From Sulfurimonas sp. UBA6792 (GTDB taxonomy: Bacteria > Campylobacterota > Campylobacteria > Campylobacterales > Sulfurimonadaceae): 18,853 nt of DNA. The DNA is taken from contig DKFQ01000143.1 in NCBI GenBank assembly GCA_002452425.1, forward strand, positions 1-18,853, in the 5' to 3' direction. The position numbers and the translations under genes were made by a program. Below, in pieces: positions 1-6,457 of this stretch. Position 1 is the first letter of the stretch; every line of letters starts with the position of its first letter. Under the pieces are notes generated by a model. It did not search any database, was not told where the DNA came from, and was given only the letters and a program-made list of their open reading frames with translations.

Positions 1-446
1 TTATCATCATGGTAGCACTCCCGCTAAGTATCATCGGGGTAATGCTATCGCTCTATCTTTCAGGGCTGCAATTTAGTCTTTTTGTTATGATTGGCTTTAT
101 GCTGCTTATGGGTATGGTAGGCAAAAACGCAGTTCTGCTCGTTGACTTTGCAAACCACGCAGTGCAAAATGGAAAAAATGCAGATGAAGCACTCATAGAA
201 GCAGGAGAGAAGAGGTTGCGCCCCATCCTTATGACTACCATAGCAATGGTCTTTGCCATGCTCCCACTCGCCCTTAGCAGTGGGCTAGGCAGTGAAACAA
301 AAGCACCGATGGCACTCTCCATCATCGGAGGACTACTAAGCTCCATGATTCTCACACTTCTAGTCGTCCCCGCTATCTATAAAATCATAAATCCGTTAGA
401 TATGTGGTTAAAAAAGTTCTATCAAAATGAAAAGATAGAAATATAA
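1..446 (+). CDS. RND efflux transporter permease, C-terminal fragment (5' truncated by window)
   Basis: This is the final ~147 residues of an AcrB/MexB-type inner-membrane pump that exports drugs or other solutes from periplasm or membrane using the proton gradient. The reading frame is open from the left edge, so the ATG at 9 is an internal Met, not the start. Visible family landmarks are GKNAVLLVDFAN, the cytoplasmic RLRPILMTTIAMVF segment that follows a helix in RND pumps, the GSETKAPMA loop, and a last hydrophobic helix ending in LLVVPAIYKI. A short charged tail follows. The final transmembrane helices of the second repeat are intact and the stop is normal, so it looks functional. The substrate cannot be told from this end. 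Any periplasmic adaptor and outer-membrane partner would lie to the left. No terminator was found before the rplU promoter. Confidence 0.93.
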   Translation, partial: IIMVALPLSIIGVMLSLYLSGLQFSLFVMIGFMLLMGMVGKNAVLLVDFANHAVQNGKNADEALIEAGEKRLRPILMTTIAMVFAMLPLALSSGLGSETKAPMALSIIGGLLSSMILTLLVVPAIYKIINPLDMWLKKFYQNEKIEI

Positions 447-481
447 TGATATGATTAAACAAAACTTAAAGCTTGTGAGAG

Positions 482-487
482 TATAAT
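482..487 (+). promoter_or_regulatory. Likely sigma70 promoter (-10 box) for rplU-rpmA
   Basis: A consensus TATAAT lies 94 nt before the rplU start. A possible -35 (TTGTGA, 473-478) is too close to be standard. Campylobacterota promoters commonly lack a defined -35 and rely on the -10 plus AT-rich upstream DNA. Transcription would begin at about 494, giving a leader of roughly 80 nt that contains the hairpin at 516-539. Confidence 0.6.
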
Positions 488-515
488 TCCGAACTTTTTG
501 TAGAAACGAAACCGA

Positions 516-539
516 TAAAAGCATTGCAATATGCTTTTA
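516..539 (+). promoter_or_regulatory. Hairpin in the rplU mRNA leader
   Basis: A perfect 9-bp stem (TAAAAGCAT at 516-524, ATGCTTTTA at 531-539) encloses a 6-nt loop. It sits between the predicted transcription start and the rplU ribosome binding site. It is followed by AAGGCT rather than a T-run, so it is not an intrinsic terminator. Ribosomal protein operons often carry autoregulatory leaders, and this could be one; that role is inferred. Confidence 0.4.
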
Positions 540-575
540 AAGGCTATAAGTATTTAAAGATTTAAGGAATTGTAT

Positions 576-884
576 ATGTACGCAATTATCAAAAACGGTG
601 GCAAGCAGTATAAAGTTCAAGAGGGCGATATCTTATTACTAGATAACATGTCTCTTGAGCCAAAAGCTTCAATCGAGATTAAAGAAGTTCTAGCTGTAAA
701 TGCAGGTGAGCTTAAAGTGGGAGCACCTTTTGTAGAGGGTGCTGTTGTAACTGCTGAGGTTATCAATGAGGGTCGTGATAGAAAAGTTATGACATTCAAA
801 AAACGTCGTCGTAAAGACTCTAAAGTAAAAAGAGGCTTTAGAAGAGATTTTACTCGCGTACGTATCACAAAAATCGCAGCGTAA
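576..884 (+). CDS. rplU: 50S ribosomal protein L21
   Basis: L21 is a 23S rRNA-binding protein of the large ribosomal subunit. The product is 102 residues, normal for the family, with the typical N-terminus MYAIIKNGGKQYKV and the basic C-terminal region KKRRRKDSKVKRGFRR that contacts rRNA. I chose the ATG at 576 over the in-frame TTG at 570 because an AAGGAA ribosome binding site (564-569) is six bases upstream and L21 proteins start with this exact motif. rpmA follows after 32 nt, the near-universal rplU-rpmA pairing. A small CAGCG/CGCTG inverted repeat (877-893) spans the stop codon and may help mark the gene boundary. Confidence 0.98.
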   Translation: MYAIIKNGGKQYKVQEGDILLLDNMSLEPKASIEIKEVLAVNAGELKVGAPFVEGAVVTAEVINEGRDRKVMTFKKRRRKDSKVKRGFRRDFTRVRITKIAA

Positions 885-916
885 TTAGCGCTGTAAATTA
901 ACGAAGGAGATTCAAA

Positions 917-1174
917 ATGGCACATAAGAAAGGTCAAGGTAGTACACAGAATAATCGTGACTCGGCTGGTAGAAGACTTGGTGTAAAAAAGTATGGTGGA
1001 GAGGCTGTAGTAGCTGGTAACATTATTATTCGCCAAAGAGGAACTAAAGTTCACCCGGGCAAAAATGTCGGTATGGGCAAAGACCATACAATTTATGCTC
1101 TTGTTGAAGGTACTGTTTTATTTCATAGAAAAGACAAAAAACGCCAACAAGTTTCAATCGTTCCTGCTGCGTAA
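917..1174 (+). CDS. rpmA: 50S ribosomal protein L27
   Basis: L27 is a small basic protein whose flexible N-terminus reaches the peptidyl transferase centre. The 85-residue product begins MAHKKGQGST and contains the conserved RDSAGRRLGVKKYGG and RQRGTKVHPGKNVGMGKDHT blocks. There is no N-terminal extension of the type that Firmicutes remove by a dedicated protease, so the mature N-terminus follows Met removal. A strong ribosome binding site (AAGGAG, 904-909) precedes the ATG. It is the last gene of the rplU-rpmA unit: an intrinsic terminator lies six bases past the stop. Upstream and downstream genes are the classical rplU-rpmA-obgE order seen in many bacteria. Confidence 0.98.
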   Translation: MAHKKGQGSTQNNRDSAGRRLGVKKYGGEAVVAGNIIIRQRGTKVHPGKNVGMGKDHTIYALVEGTVLFHRKDKKRQQVSIVPAA

Positions 1175-1179
1175 TTTCT

Positions 1180-1209
1180 AATATTTGGGTTTTCCCCAAA
1201 TATTTCTCT
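1180..1209 (+). terminator. Intrinsic terminator after rpmA
   Basis: A perfect 10-bp stem AATATTTGGG (1180-1189) and CCCAAATATT (1195-1204), with a TTTTC loop, is followed by pyrimidine-rich TCTCT. Its position immediately after the rpmA stop fits Rho-independent termination, separating rplU-rpmA from obgE. The stem has only three G-C pairs, so some read-through into obgE is plausible. Confidence 0.75.
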
Positions 1210-1217
1210 TCAACACA

Positions 1218-1258
1218 TTAGGTTTAGCACCTAAACAATTTAAATATTTAACAATTTA
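1218..1258 (+). repeat. Small overlapping inverted and direct repeats upstream of obgE
   Basis: Two overlapping inverted repeats share bases: TTAGGT (1218-1223) with ACCTAA (1229-1234), and GTTTAG (1222-1227) with CTAAAC (1231-1236). Next comes a direct repeat, TAAACAATTTA (1232-1242) and TTAACAATTTA (1248-1258), with a 16-bp period. They lie just upstream of the obgE -10 box. They could be regulator sites or simply AT-rich promoter DNA. Confidence 0.35.
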
Positions 1259-1267
1259 CTTTCTTAG

Positions 1268-1273
1268 TATAGT
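1268..1273 (+). promoter_or_regulatory. Likely sigma70 promoter (-10 box) for the obgE operon
   Basis: TATAGT lies 33 nt before the obgE ATG, downstream of the rpmA terminator and preceded by T-rich tracts (TTTAACAATTTACTTTC) typical of Campylobacterota promoters without a -35 box. A weak ribosome binding site (AAGGA, 1296-1300) follows. This promoter probably drives obgE through parB, since no other gap in that run is large enough for one. Confidence 0.5.
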
Positions 1274-1305
1274 CTGTTTTTAAGTATTAATATTCAAGGA
1301 TTTTC

Positions 1306-2412
1306 ATGTTTACAGATAGCGTAGAACTTACAGTTTCTTCAGGAAAAGGCGGTCAAGGATGCGTCTCTTTTCGTCGTGAAAAATTCGTAATCAACGGCGG
1401 ACCAGACGGCGGAGACGGCGGCAAAGGCGGAGATATCTGGTTTAAGTGCGATAACAACACGCATACCCTCTCTCACTTTCAAAAGAAGATGCACATAAAA
1501 GCAGAAAATGGTATTCAAGGTGGAAGCTCCAATATGGCTGGTAAAGCCGGTGCTAAAAAAGTGATTATCGTCCCTCCGGGTACACAGATAATCGACGTAG
1601 AGAGCGGAGAAGTTCTTTTTGATATGCTTGAAGATGGACAAGAGACGCTTTTTCTAACAGGCGGAAGAGGCGGACTTGGAAATACACACTTCAAATCTTC
1701 TACAAAACAGCGCCCGACTTATGCACAACCAGGAGAAAAAGGCGAGACAAGAACCATCAAGCTTGAGATGAAACTTATCGCAGATGTTGGTTTGGTCGGT
1801 TTTCCAAATGTAGGCAAATCGACACTCATCTCAACAGTTTCAAATGCACGTCCAGAGATTGCAAACTATGAGTTTACAACCCTCACACCAAAGCTAGGAC
1901 AGGTAAATATTGGAGATTTTGAGTCCTTTATCATGGCAGATATCCCAGGTATTATCGGCGGGGCTCATGAGGGAAAGGGTCTTGGTATCCAATTTCTAAG
2001 ACATATTGAGAGAACAAAAATTCTTCTTTTTATGGTTGATTTGGCATCATACAGAGATTTAAAAGAACAGATAGAAACTCTTAAAGCTGAAGTTGCAGCA
2101 TTTTCTGATACTTTGGCTAGCAGCAGTTACGCGATAGCTCTTACACGTGCAGATGTTGTTCCTCAGGATGAAATCAGCGATTTAGTAAATGGATTTTTAG
2201 AAACGATTGGAGTGAGTGTATCACATGAGAGAGAGAGCGGTTTTGACCCATCTCTTCCATACTTTATCCAAAAAAGTGCAGATGAAACACTTGGATACGA
2301 CAAGTCGCTCCCATATTTTGTTGCACCTATCTCATCAGCAGCAAATAAAAATATAGAGCCGCTCAAACATGCGCTCTTTAACCTTGTTCAAGTAAACAGA
2401 TATAGCAAATAG
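1306..2412 (+). CDS. obgE: Obg-family GTPase (ribosome assembly)
   Basis: ObgE is an essential GTPase that binds the 50S subunit and links its maturation to growth state. The 368-residue product has the glycine-rich Obg fold (about 1-158, including GGPDGGDGGKGGDI), then the GTPase domain with G1 GFPNVGKST (165-173), switch I YEFTTLTP (188-195), G3 DIPG (212-215) and G5 around ISSA (342-345). It ends right after the G domain, without the extra C-terminal domain of some homologues. The G4 motif, normally NKxD, reads TRAD (280-283). Between G4 and G5 are two similar segments, SGFDPSLPYF (311-320) and LGYDKSLPYF (329-338), whose codons have diverged. It heads the operon, with proB starting 9 nt after the stop. 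Identity is certain; the effect of the G4 change is not. Confidence 0.97.
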   Translation: MFTDSVELTVSSGKGGQGCVSFRREKFVINGGPDGGDGGKGGDIWFKCDNNTHTLSHFQKKMHIKAENGIQGGSSNMAGKAGAKKVIIVPPGTQIIDVESGEVLFDMLEDGQETLFLTGGRGGLGNTHFKSSTKQRPTYAQPGEKGETRTIKLEMKLIADVGLVGFPNVGKSTLISTVSNARPEIANYEFTTLTPKLGQVNIGDFESFIMADIPGIIGGAHEGKGLGIQFLRHIERTKILLFMVDLASYRDLKEQIETLKAEVAAFSDTLASSSYAIALTRADVVPQDEISDLVNGFLETIGVSVSHERESGFDPSLPYFIQKSADETLGYDKSLPYFVAPISSAANKNIEPLKHALFNLVQVNRYSK

Positions 2413-2421
2413 AGAGCTGAA

Positions 2422-3186
2422 ATGAGAAGAGTAGTTGTAAAAGTCGGAAGTGCAGTACTTACGCAAAATGATGCAATAGCACTTCAAAGAATGAGAAATT
2501 TAGTTGATTTTTTAGCAGAGCTAAGAAAAGAGCATGAAGTTATCTTAGTCTCATCAGGTGCTGTAGCAGCAGGATATACGGCACTCAGACTAGACAGAGG
2601 CGTCCTTCAAAATAAACAAGCCCTCGCTTCCATAGGGCAACCCATTTTGATGAACAAGTACGCAAAAAAGTTTGCCGAGCATGATATTTTGACAGCACAG
2701 GTTTTGGTTACCGCAGCCAATTTCAATGATGATGATGAGTGCAGAAGAGTTAAAGATACTATCGATACGCTTCTCTCAAACGGTGTCATTCCTATCATTA
2801 ACGAAAATGATGCAACAACGACAAAAGAGCTTGTAGTCGGTGACAATGACCAACTCTCCGCCTATGTTGCAAAACATACAGCTTCTTCACTTCTTATCAT
2901 CCTCTCTGACATAGATGCTTATTATGATAAAGACCCAAGAAAATTTGAAGATGCTAAAATTTTAAAGATAGTAAACAGTATTGATGCAGATGAACTTGAA
3001 AAGGATGCAAATCCAAATAGCACTTTTGCAACAGGCGGAATAATTACGAAACTAAAAGCCGCAAATTATCTTTTAACACATAACATCGACATGGTGCTTA
3101 CAAGCGGTTATGACTTAAGTAATATCAAAAGTTTGATGCTTGAGGGCAAGCATATAGGCGGAACTCTCTTTACAAAAGGTGCTTAA
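2422..3186 (+). CDS. proB: Glutamate 5-kinase, short form without PUA domain
   Basis: ProB phosphorylates the gamma-carboxylate of glutamate, the first step of proline synthesis. The 254-residue product is an amino-acid-kinase domain only: KVGSAVL (7-13), SSGAVAAG in the glutamate-binding region, INENDA and GDNDQLSA for substrate and nucleotide contacts, SDIDAYY, and TGGIITKLKAA near the end. The E. coli enzyme is about 367 residues because of a C-terminal PUA domain that is absent here; the short form is usual in Campylobacterota. The stop overlaps the fmt start (TAATG), implying translational coupling. proA is not in the window, so the pathway genes are split. Feedback inhibition by proline resides in the kinase domain and may be retained. 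Confidence 0.96.
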   Translation: MRRVVVKVGSAVLTQNDAIALQRMRNLVDFLAELRKEHEVILVSSGAVAAGYTALRLDRGVLQNKQALASIGQPILMNKYAKKFAEHDILTAQVLVTAANFNDDDECRRVKDTIDTLLSNGVIPIINENDATTTKELVVGDNDQLSAYVAKHTASSLLIILSDIDAYYDKDPRKFEDAKILKIVNSIDADELEKDANPNSTFATGGIITKLKAANYLLTHNIDMVLTSGYDLSNIKSLMLEGKHIGGTLFTKGA

Positions 3187-4094
3187 TGAAGATTATCTTT
3201 ATGGGAACGCCCGAATACGCAGGACGCATTTTAGAAAAAATCATCACGACAGCAGGCATAGAAGTTGTTGCAGTCTATACACAGCCTGACAAGCCGGTCG
3301 GACGCAAAAAAATTCTCACTCCGCCTATTGTAAAAACCATAGCACTCCAAAATGGTATCAGCGTTTATCAGCCAAATAGACTAAGAGATGAAGATATAAT
3401 CAAGGAAGTCATAAGCATAGAGTGTGACTATATTGTAGTAGCTGCTTATGGTCAGATATTGCCTAAAGAAATTTTAAATCACGCTCCATGTATTAACCTT
3501 CACGCCTCTATTTTACCACACTACAGAGGCGCAAGCCCGATTCAACAAACGCTTTTAAATGGGGACACCACAACAGGTGTAACTGCCATGCTGATGGATG
3601 AGGGTCTTGATACAGGCGATATTATTAAAATAGCCACCATTGATGTAGGTGCAGATGAGATGGCAGAGTCTCTTTTTGAAAGACTTGCCGATGTTGCATC
3701 CGACTTAACCGTTGACGTACTTCAAAATTTCGCAACCTTTACACCTCAAAAACAAAATGAGGCTCTTGCGTCACATTGTAAAAAAATTACAAAACAAGAC
3801 GGTGAGATTGCTTTTGAGAATGCAGAGGAGATCTTTAACAAGTACCGTGCATTCACACCATGGCCAGGCATCTATCTTGCTTCAGGATTAAAACTCAAAG
3901 AGATAAAACTTCTCGAAAACAAGAGCCAAAACGATAGCGGAAAAATCATACAAATTGATAAAGATGCTATTATAGTAGGGTGCAATCAGGGAACTCTTCA
4001 GGTCTCACGAGTGCAACCGGAGTCAAAAAATGAGATGGATGTGCTTTCATACATCAACGGAAAAAGATTAAATCTTGCAGATACTCTCTCTTGA
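3186..4094 (+). CDS. fmt: Methionyl-tRNA formyltransferase
   Basis: Fmt transfers a formyl group from 10-formyltetrahydrofolate to Met-tRNAfMet so that it is used in initiation. The product is 302 residues, close to the usual ~310. Visible are MKIIFMGTPEYAG at the start of the Rossmann domain, the folate-site segment NLHASILPHYRGASPIQ with catalytic Asn104 and His106, and LDTGDI carrying Asp142, together the N-H-D triad of the formyltransferase fold. A C-terminal tRNA-binding domain (from about 200; FTPWPGIYL is recognisable) follows. Its ATG overlaps the proB stop by one base, and its last 20 nt overlap the birA start in another frame. Confidence 0.97.
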   Translation: MKIIFMGTPEYAGRILEKIITTAGIEVVAVYTQPDKPVGRKKILTPPIVKTIALQNGISVYQPNRLRDEDIIKEVISIECDYIVVAAYGQILPKEILNHAPCINLHASILPHYRGASPIQQTLLNGDTTTGVTAMLMDEGLDTGDIIKIATIDVGADEMAESLFERLADVASDLTVDVLQNFATFTPQKQNEALASHCKKITKQDGEIAFENAEEIFNKYRAFTPWPGIYLASGLKLKEIKLLENKSQNDSGKIIQIDKDAIIVGCNQGTLQVSRVQPESKNEMDVLSYINGKRLNLADTLS

Positions 4095-4710
4095 AAGTAT
4101 AGACTCAACGCAAAAATATCTCAAAGAGTTGATTGCGCAGGGAAGAGTTACTCCGCCATACGCTGTAGTTGCCTCTATTCAGACAAGTGGAGTTGGAAGC
4201 AGAGACAATGTTTGGCAGGGAGAAGAAAATAATCTTTTCTTATCTTTTGCCATCCCACTTAGCGATTTGCCACAAGATCTTAAACTAGAATCTGCCTCTA
4301 TCCATTTTTCACACATTATGAAAGAGACGCTTGAAGAGTTTGGCTCAAAAGTTTGGTTGAAATGGCCCAATGACTTCTATATAAACGACAAAAAAATAGG
4401 CGGAATGATTACAAATCTTCTGAGTGAGTGTATCGTTTGCGGAATTGGGCTCAATCTCCAAAATGCACCGGATGGTTTTGACAAACTCGATATCTCTATC
4501 AAAAGAGAGAAGCTCCTTGAGAGCTATTTTTCCAATATAGAGAAAAAGAGCCTTTGGAAGCAAGTTTTTAGTAAATATAAGTTAGAATTTTACAAGAATC
4601 AAAACTTTTATACACATGAAAAAAATTTAATAATTTCTTTAGGGGAGGCAGCACTTCAGGGTGATGGCTCAATCGTAATTAATGGCGAGAGGATATACAG
4701 CAGACGATGA
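4075..4710 (+). CDS. birA: Biotin--[acetyl-CoA-carboxylase] ligase, no DNA-binding domain
   Basis: The enzyme activates biotin with ATP and attaches it to the biotin carboxyl carrier protein needed for fatty-acid synthesis. At 211 residues it is the monofunctional type: it lacks the N-terminal winged helix of E. coli BirA, so it should not repress biotin genes. Motifs are IDSTQKYL (9-16), the biotinyl-AMP loop GVGSRDN (39-45), LKWPNDFYIN (95-104) and KKIGGM. The loop departs from the usual GRGR pattern. The C-terminal SH3-like domain appears reduced. The start is a TTG at 4075; an in-frame stop (4069-4071) excludes an earlier start, GGAAAAAG (4059-4066) can serve as ribosome binding site, and the next in-frame ATG would remove the active site. 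It overlaps fmt by 20 nt and parA by 4 nt. Confidence 0.93.
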   Translation: MQILSLESIDSTQKYLKELIAQGRVTPPYAVVASIQTSGVGSRDNVWQGEENNLFLSFAIPLSDLPQDLKLESASIHFSHIMKETLEEFGSKVWLKWPNDFYINDKKIGGMITNLLSECIVCGIGLNLQNAPDGFDKLDISIKREKLLESYFSNIEKKSLWKQVFSKYKLEFYKNQNFYTHEKNLIISLGEAALQGDGSIVINGERIYSRR

Positions 4711-5492
4711 GTGAAGTAATTGTAATAGCAAATCAAAAGGGTGGTGTTGGCAAAACAACTACAGCCGTAAACCTAGCCGCATCCCTTGCTGTTGCAGAAA
4801 AAAGAGTGCTTCTTATAGACTCAGACCCTCAGGCAAATGCAACAACTTCTCTCGGATTTCATAGAAATGACTATGAGTTCAATATTTACCACGTACTTAT
4901 CGGTACAAAAAAACTCAAAGATATCATCCTAAAGTCAGAATTGCCAACCCTTCATTTGGCACCGTCAAATATCGGTTTGGTCGGGATAGAAAAAGAGTAT
5001 TATGATGCTCAAAACTCCAAAGGTCGTGAGTTGCTTCTCAAAAAAGCACTTGCAACTGTTTTGAAAGATTATGACTATATTATTATTGACTCTCCACCTG
5101 CACTTGGACCGATGACGATTAACGCACTCTCTGCATCAAACTCAGTCATTATTCCTATTCAGTGTGAGTTTTTTGCATTAGAGGGACTTGCGCAGCTCTT
5201 AAATACAGTAAAACTTGTACGAAAATCTATCAATCAAAAGTTGGTAATTAGAGGCTTTTTACCAACAATGTTTAGCGCACAAAACAATCTTTCAAAGCAA
5301 GTTTTTGCAGATTTAAAGCAGCACTTTAGCAGTAAACTTTTTAAAGATGCAAGCGGTGAAGTGATTGTAGTTCCAAGAAATGTAAAATTAGCAGAATCCC
5401 CATCATTTGGAAAACCAGCGATTCTTTATGATGTAAAATCAATGGGATCTATCTCTTATCAAAATTTAGCACAGGCGATTATAGAAACATGA
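4707..5492 (+). CDS. parA: Chromosome partitioning ATPase ParA/Soj
   Basis: ParA is a DNA-binding ATPase that, with ParB, moves newly replicated chromosome origins apart. The 261-residue product has the deviant Walker A KGGVGKTT (11-18), including the signature lysine before GGVGKT, the A' segment LIDSDPQANAT, and the Walker B stretch YDYIIIDSPPALG. There is no N-terminal helix-turn-helix, so it is the small chromosomal (Soj) type. The ATG overlaps the birA stop as ATGA, and its own stop overlaps the parB start in the same way. The tight birA-parA-parB coupling suggests segregation proteins are produced with growth-linked biosynthetic genes. I found no convincing full parS site in the window. 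Confidence 0.97.
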   Translation: MSEVIVIANQKGGVGKTTTAVNLAASLAVAEKRVLLIDSDPQANATTSLGFHRNDYEFNIYHVLIGTKKLKDIILKSELPTLHLAPSNIGLVGIEKEYYDAQNSKGRELLLKKALATVLKDYDYIIIDSPPALGPMTINALSASNSVIIPIQCEFFALEGLAQLLNTVKLVRKSINQKLVIRGFLPTMFSAQNNLSKQVFADLKQHFSSKLFKDASGEVIVVPRNVKLAESPSFGKPAILYDVKSMGSISYQNLAQAIIET

Positions 5493-6331
5493 AGTCACAA
5501 AAGTTAGGAAGAGGATTGGGTGAGCTTTTAGGAGAAATAGAAGAAGCATATGAAAATGAAGTTTCTCAAAAAGATTCGATTATAGAGATTGCGCTTAAAG
5601 ATATAAGACCAAATCCATTTCAGCCAAGAAAACATTTTGAAGAGAGTTCTCTTTATGAACTCGGCGAATCTATAAAAAATGATGGACTCATTCAGCCAAT
5701 CATTGTAACAGAAGATGTTGATGGTTATATTCTTATCGCAGGAGAGAGAAGACTTCGTGCATCAAAATTGGCAAAACTTAAAACTATTCGTGCTATTGTT
5801 TTAAACAGTGATGAGCAAAAAATGCGACAATTCGCACTGATAGAAAACATCCAAAGAGATGAATTAAACTCTATAGAGTTAGCACACGCTTATGGCGAAC
5901 TGATTAAGCTTCACAACATCACACAAGATGAACTCTCCACTAAAATTCACAAGAGTAGAACACATATTACAAATACACTAAGACTTTTACAGCTTTCTCA
6001 AAAAACACAAAAAGCACTCATTGAGAAAAAGATTACAACTGGACATGCAAAAGTTTTGGTTGGACTTGATGAAAAACAGCAACAGCTTATGGTGGACTCT
6101 ATCATAGGACAAAAGCTGAGCGTTAGAGAAGTAGAAGCAACGATGAAAAGCGTCAAAAATCCTAAAGCTGAGCAAAATGTTGCAAAAGAGCTGCTCTCTT
6201 ATGATTTTCAAGCTTTAAAAGAGAGACTTTCGAAACTCGGATTTGCAGCAAAAAGTTCAACTAAAAGTGTTACCATAGAATTTAACGATGCTATGCAAGT
6301 AGAGCAATTTCTTCAACTTCTCTCAAAATAA
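5489..6331 (+). CDS. parB: Chromosome partitioning protein ParB/Spo0J
   Basis: ParB binds parS centromere sites, uses CTP to clamp and slide on DNA, and stimulates ParA. The 280-residue protein begins with the ParA-stimulating SQKLGRGLGELLG segment (3-15), followed by the N-terminal CTPase domain with IRPNPFQPRK (39-48), GERRLRA (85-91) and ENIQRDEL (119-126). A helix-turn-helix lies near 145-169 (TQDELSTKIHKSRTHITNTLRLL). The C-terminal dimerisation part (about 230-280) is weakly conserved, as usual. It is the last gene of the obgE operon. The gap after it contains a palindrome and the ATP synthase promoter. Confidence 0.97.
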   Translation: MKSQKLGRGLGELLGEIEEAYENEVSQKDSIIEIALKDIRPNPFQPRKHFEESSLYELGESIKNDGLIQPIIVTEDVDGYILIAGERRLRASKLAKLKTIRAIVLNSDEQKMRQFALIENIQRDELNSIELAHAYGELIKLHNITQDELSTKIHKSRTHITNTLRLLQLSQKTQKALIEKKITTGHAKVLVGLDEKQQQLMVDSIIGQKLSVREVEATMKSVKNPKAEQNVAKELLSYDFQALKERLSKLGFAAKSSTKSVTIEFNDAMQVEQFLQLLSK

Positions 6332-6356
6332 ACTTTTAATTGCTTCTTTATTGTAA

Positions 6357-6376
6357 ATATTATTTATAAATAATAT
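6357..6376. repeat. Perfect 20-bp A/T-only palindrome between parB and atpF'
   Basis: ATATTATTTATAAATAATAT is its own reverse complement over all 20 bases and has no spacer. It lies 26 nt past the parB stop and about 54 nt upstream of the atpF' -10 box. No T-run follows, so it is a poor terminator. Symmetry without a loop suits a dimeric DNA-binding protein, for example a Fur- or NikR-type regulator, whose epsilonproteobacterial sites are also rich in TAAT/ATTA. That link is inference. Confidence 0.5.
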
Positions 6377-6429
6377 AAAAATAGTTTAAATTTTCTATCA
6401 GTTTAACAATTCTTTTAATTTTAACATAG

Positions 6430-6435
6430 TATAAT
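6430..6435 (+). promoter_or_regulatory. Likely sigma70 promoter (-10 box) for the ATP synthase operon
   Basis: TATAAT lies 22 nt before the atpF' ATG, so the leader would be only about 15 nt. Upstream are phased T-rich tracts (TTTAAATTTTC, TTTAAC, CTTTTAATTTTAAC) replacing a -35, the pattern known for this phylum. An excellent ribosome binding site, AGGAGG (6448-6453), follows 4 nt before the ATG. The whole 126-nt gap from parB is about 85 percent A+T by eye. Confidence 0.7.
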
Positions 6436-6457
6436 CACGCAACTTTTAGGAGGTGCT

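Noticed and set aside
53..355. Open frame on the minus strand across the RND pump fragment
   Set aside because: It mirrors a conserved transporter coding region, has no ribosome binding site or known motifs, and is explained by codon use on the plus strand. The same holds for the other minus-strand open frames in this window, such as 617-1087, 9640-9999 and 15472-15798.
570..575. TTG start for rplU six bases before the ATG
   Set aside because: The AAGGAA ribosome binding site would touch the TTG, and L21 proteins begin at the ATG (MYAIIKNGG).
877..893. CAGCG/CGCTG hairpin at the rplU stop as a terminator
   Set aside because: Only five base pairs, no T-run, and rpmA follows with its own strong ribosome binding site in the usual rplU-rpmA arrangement.
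6332..6457. Possible replication origin or unwinding region between parB and atpF'
   Set aside because: The gap is A/T-rich and next to parAB, but no DnaA-box-like cluster (TTATCCACA type) or dnaA gene is present. A promoter explains the composition.
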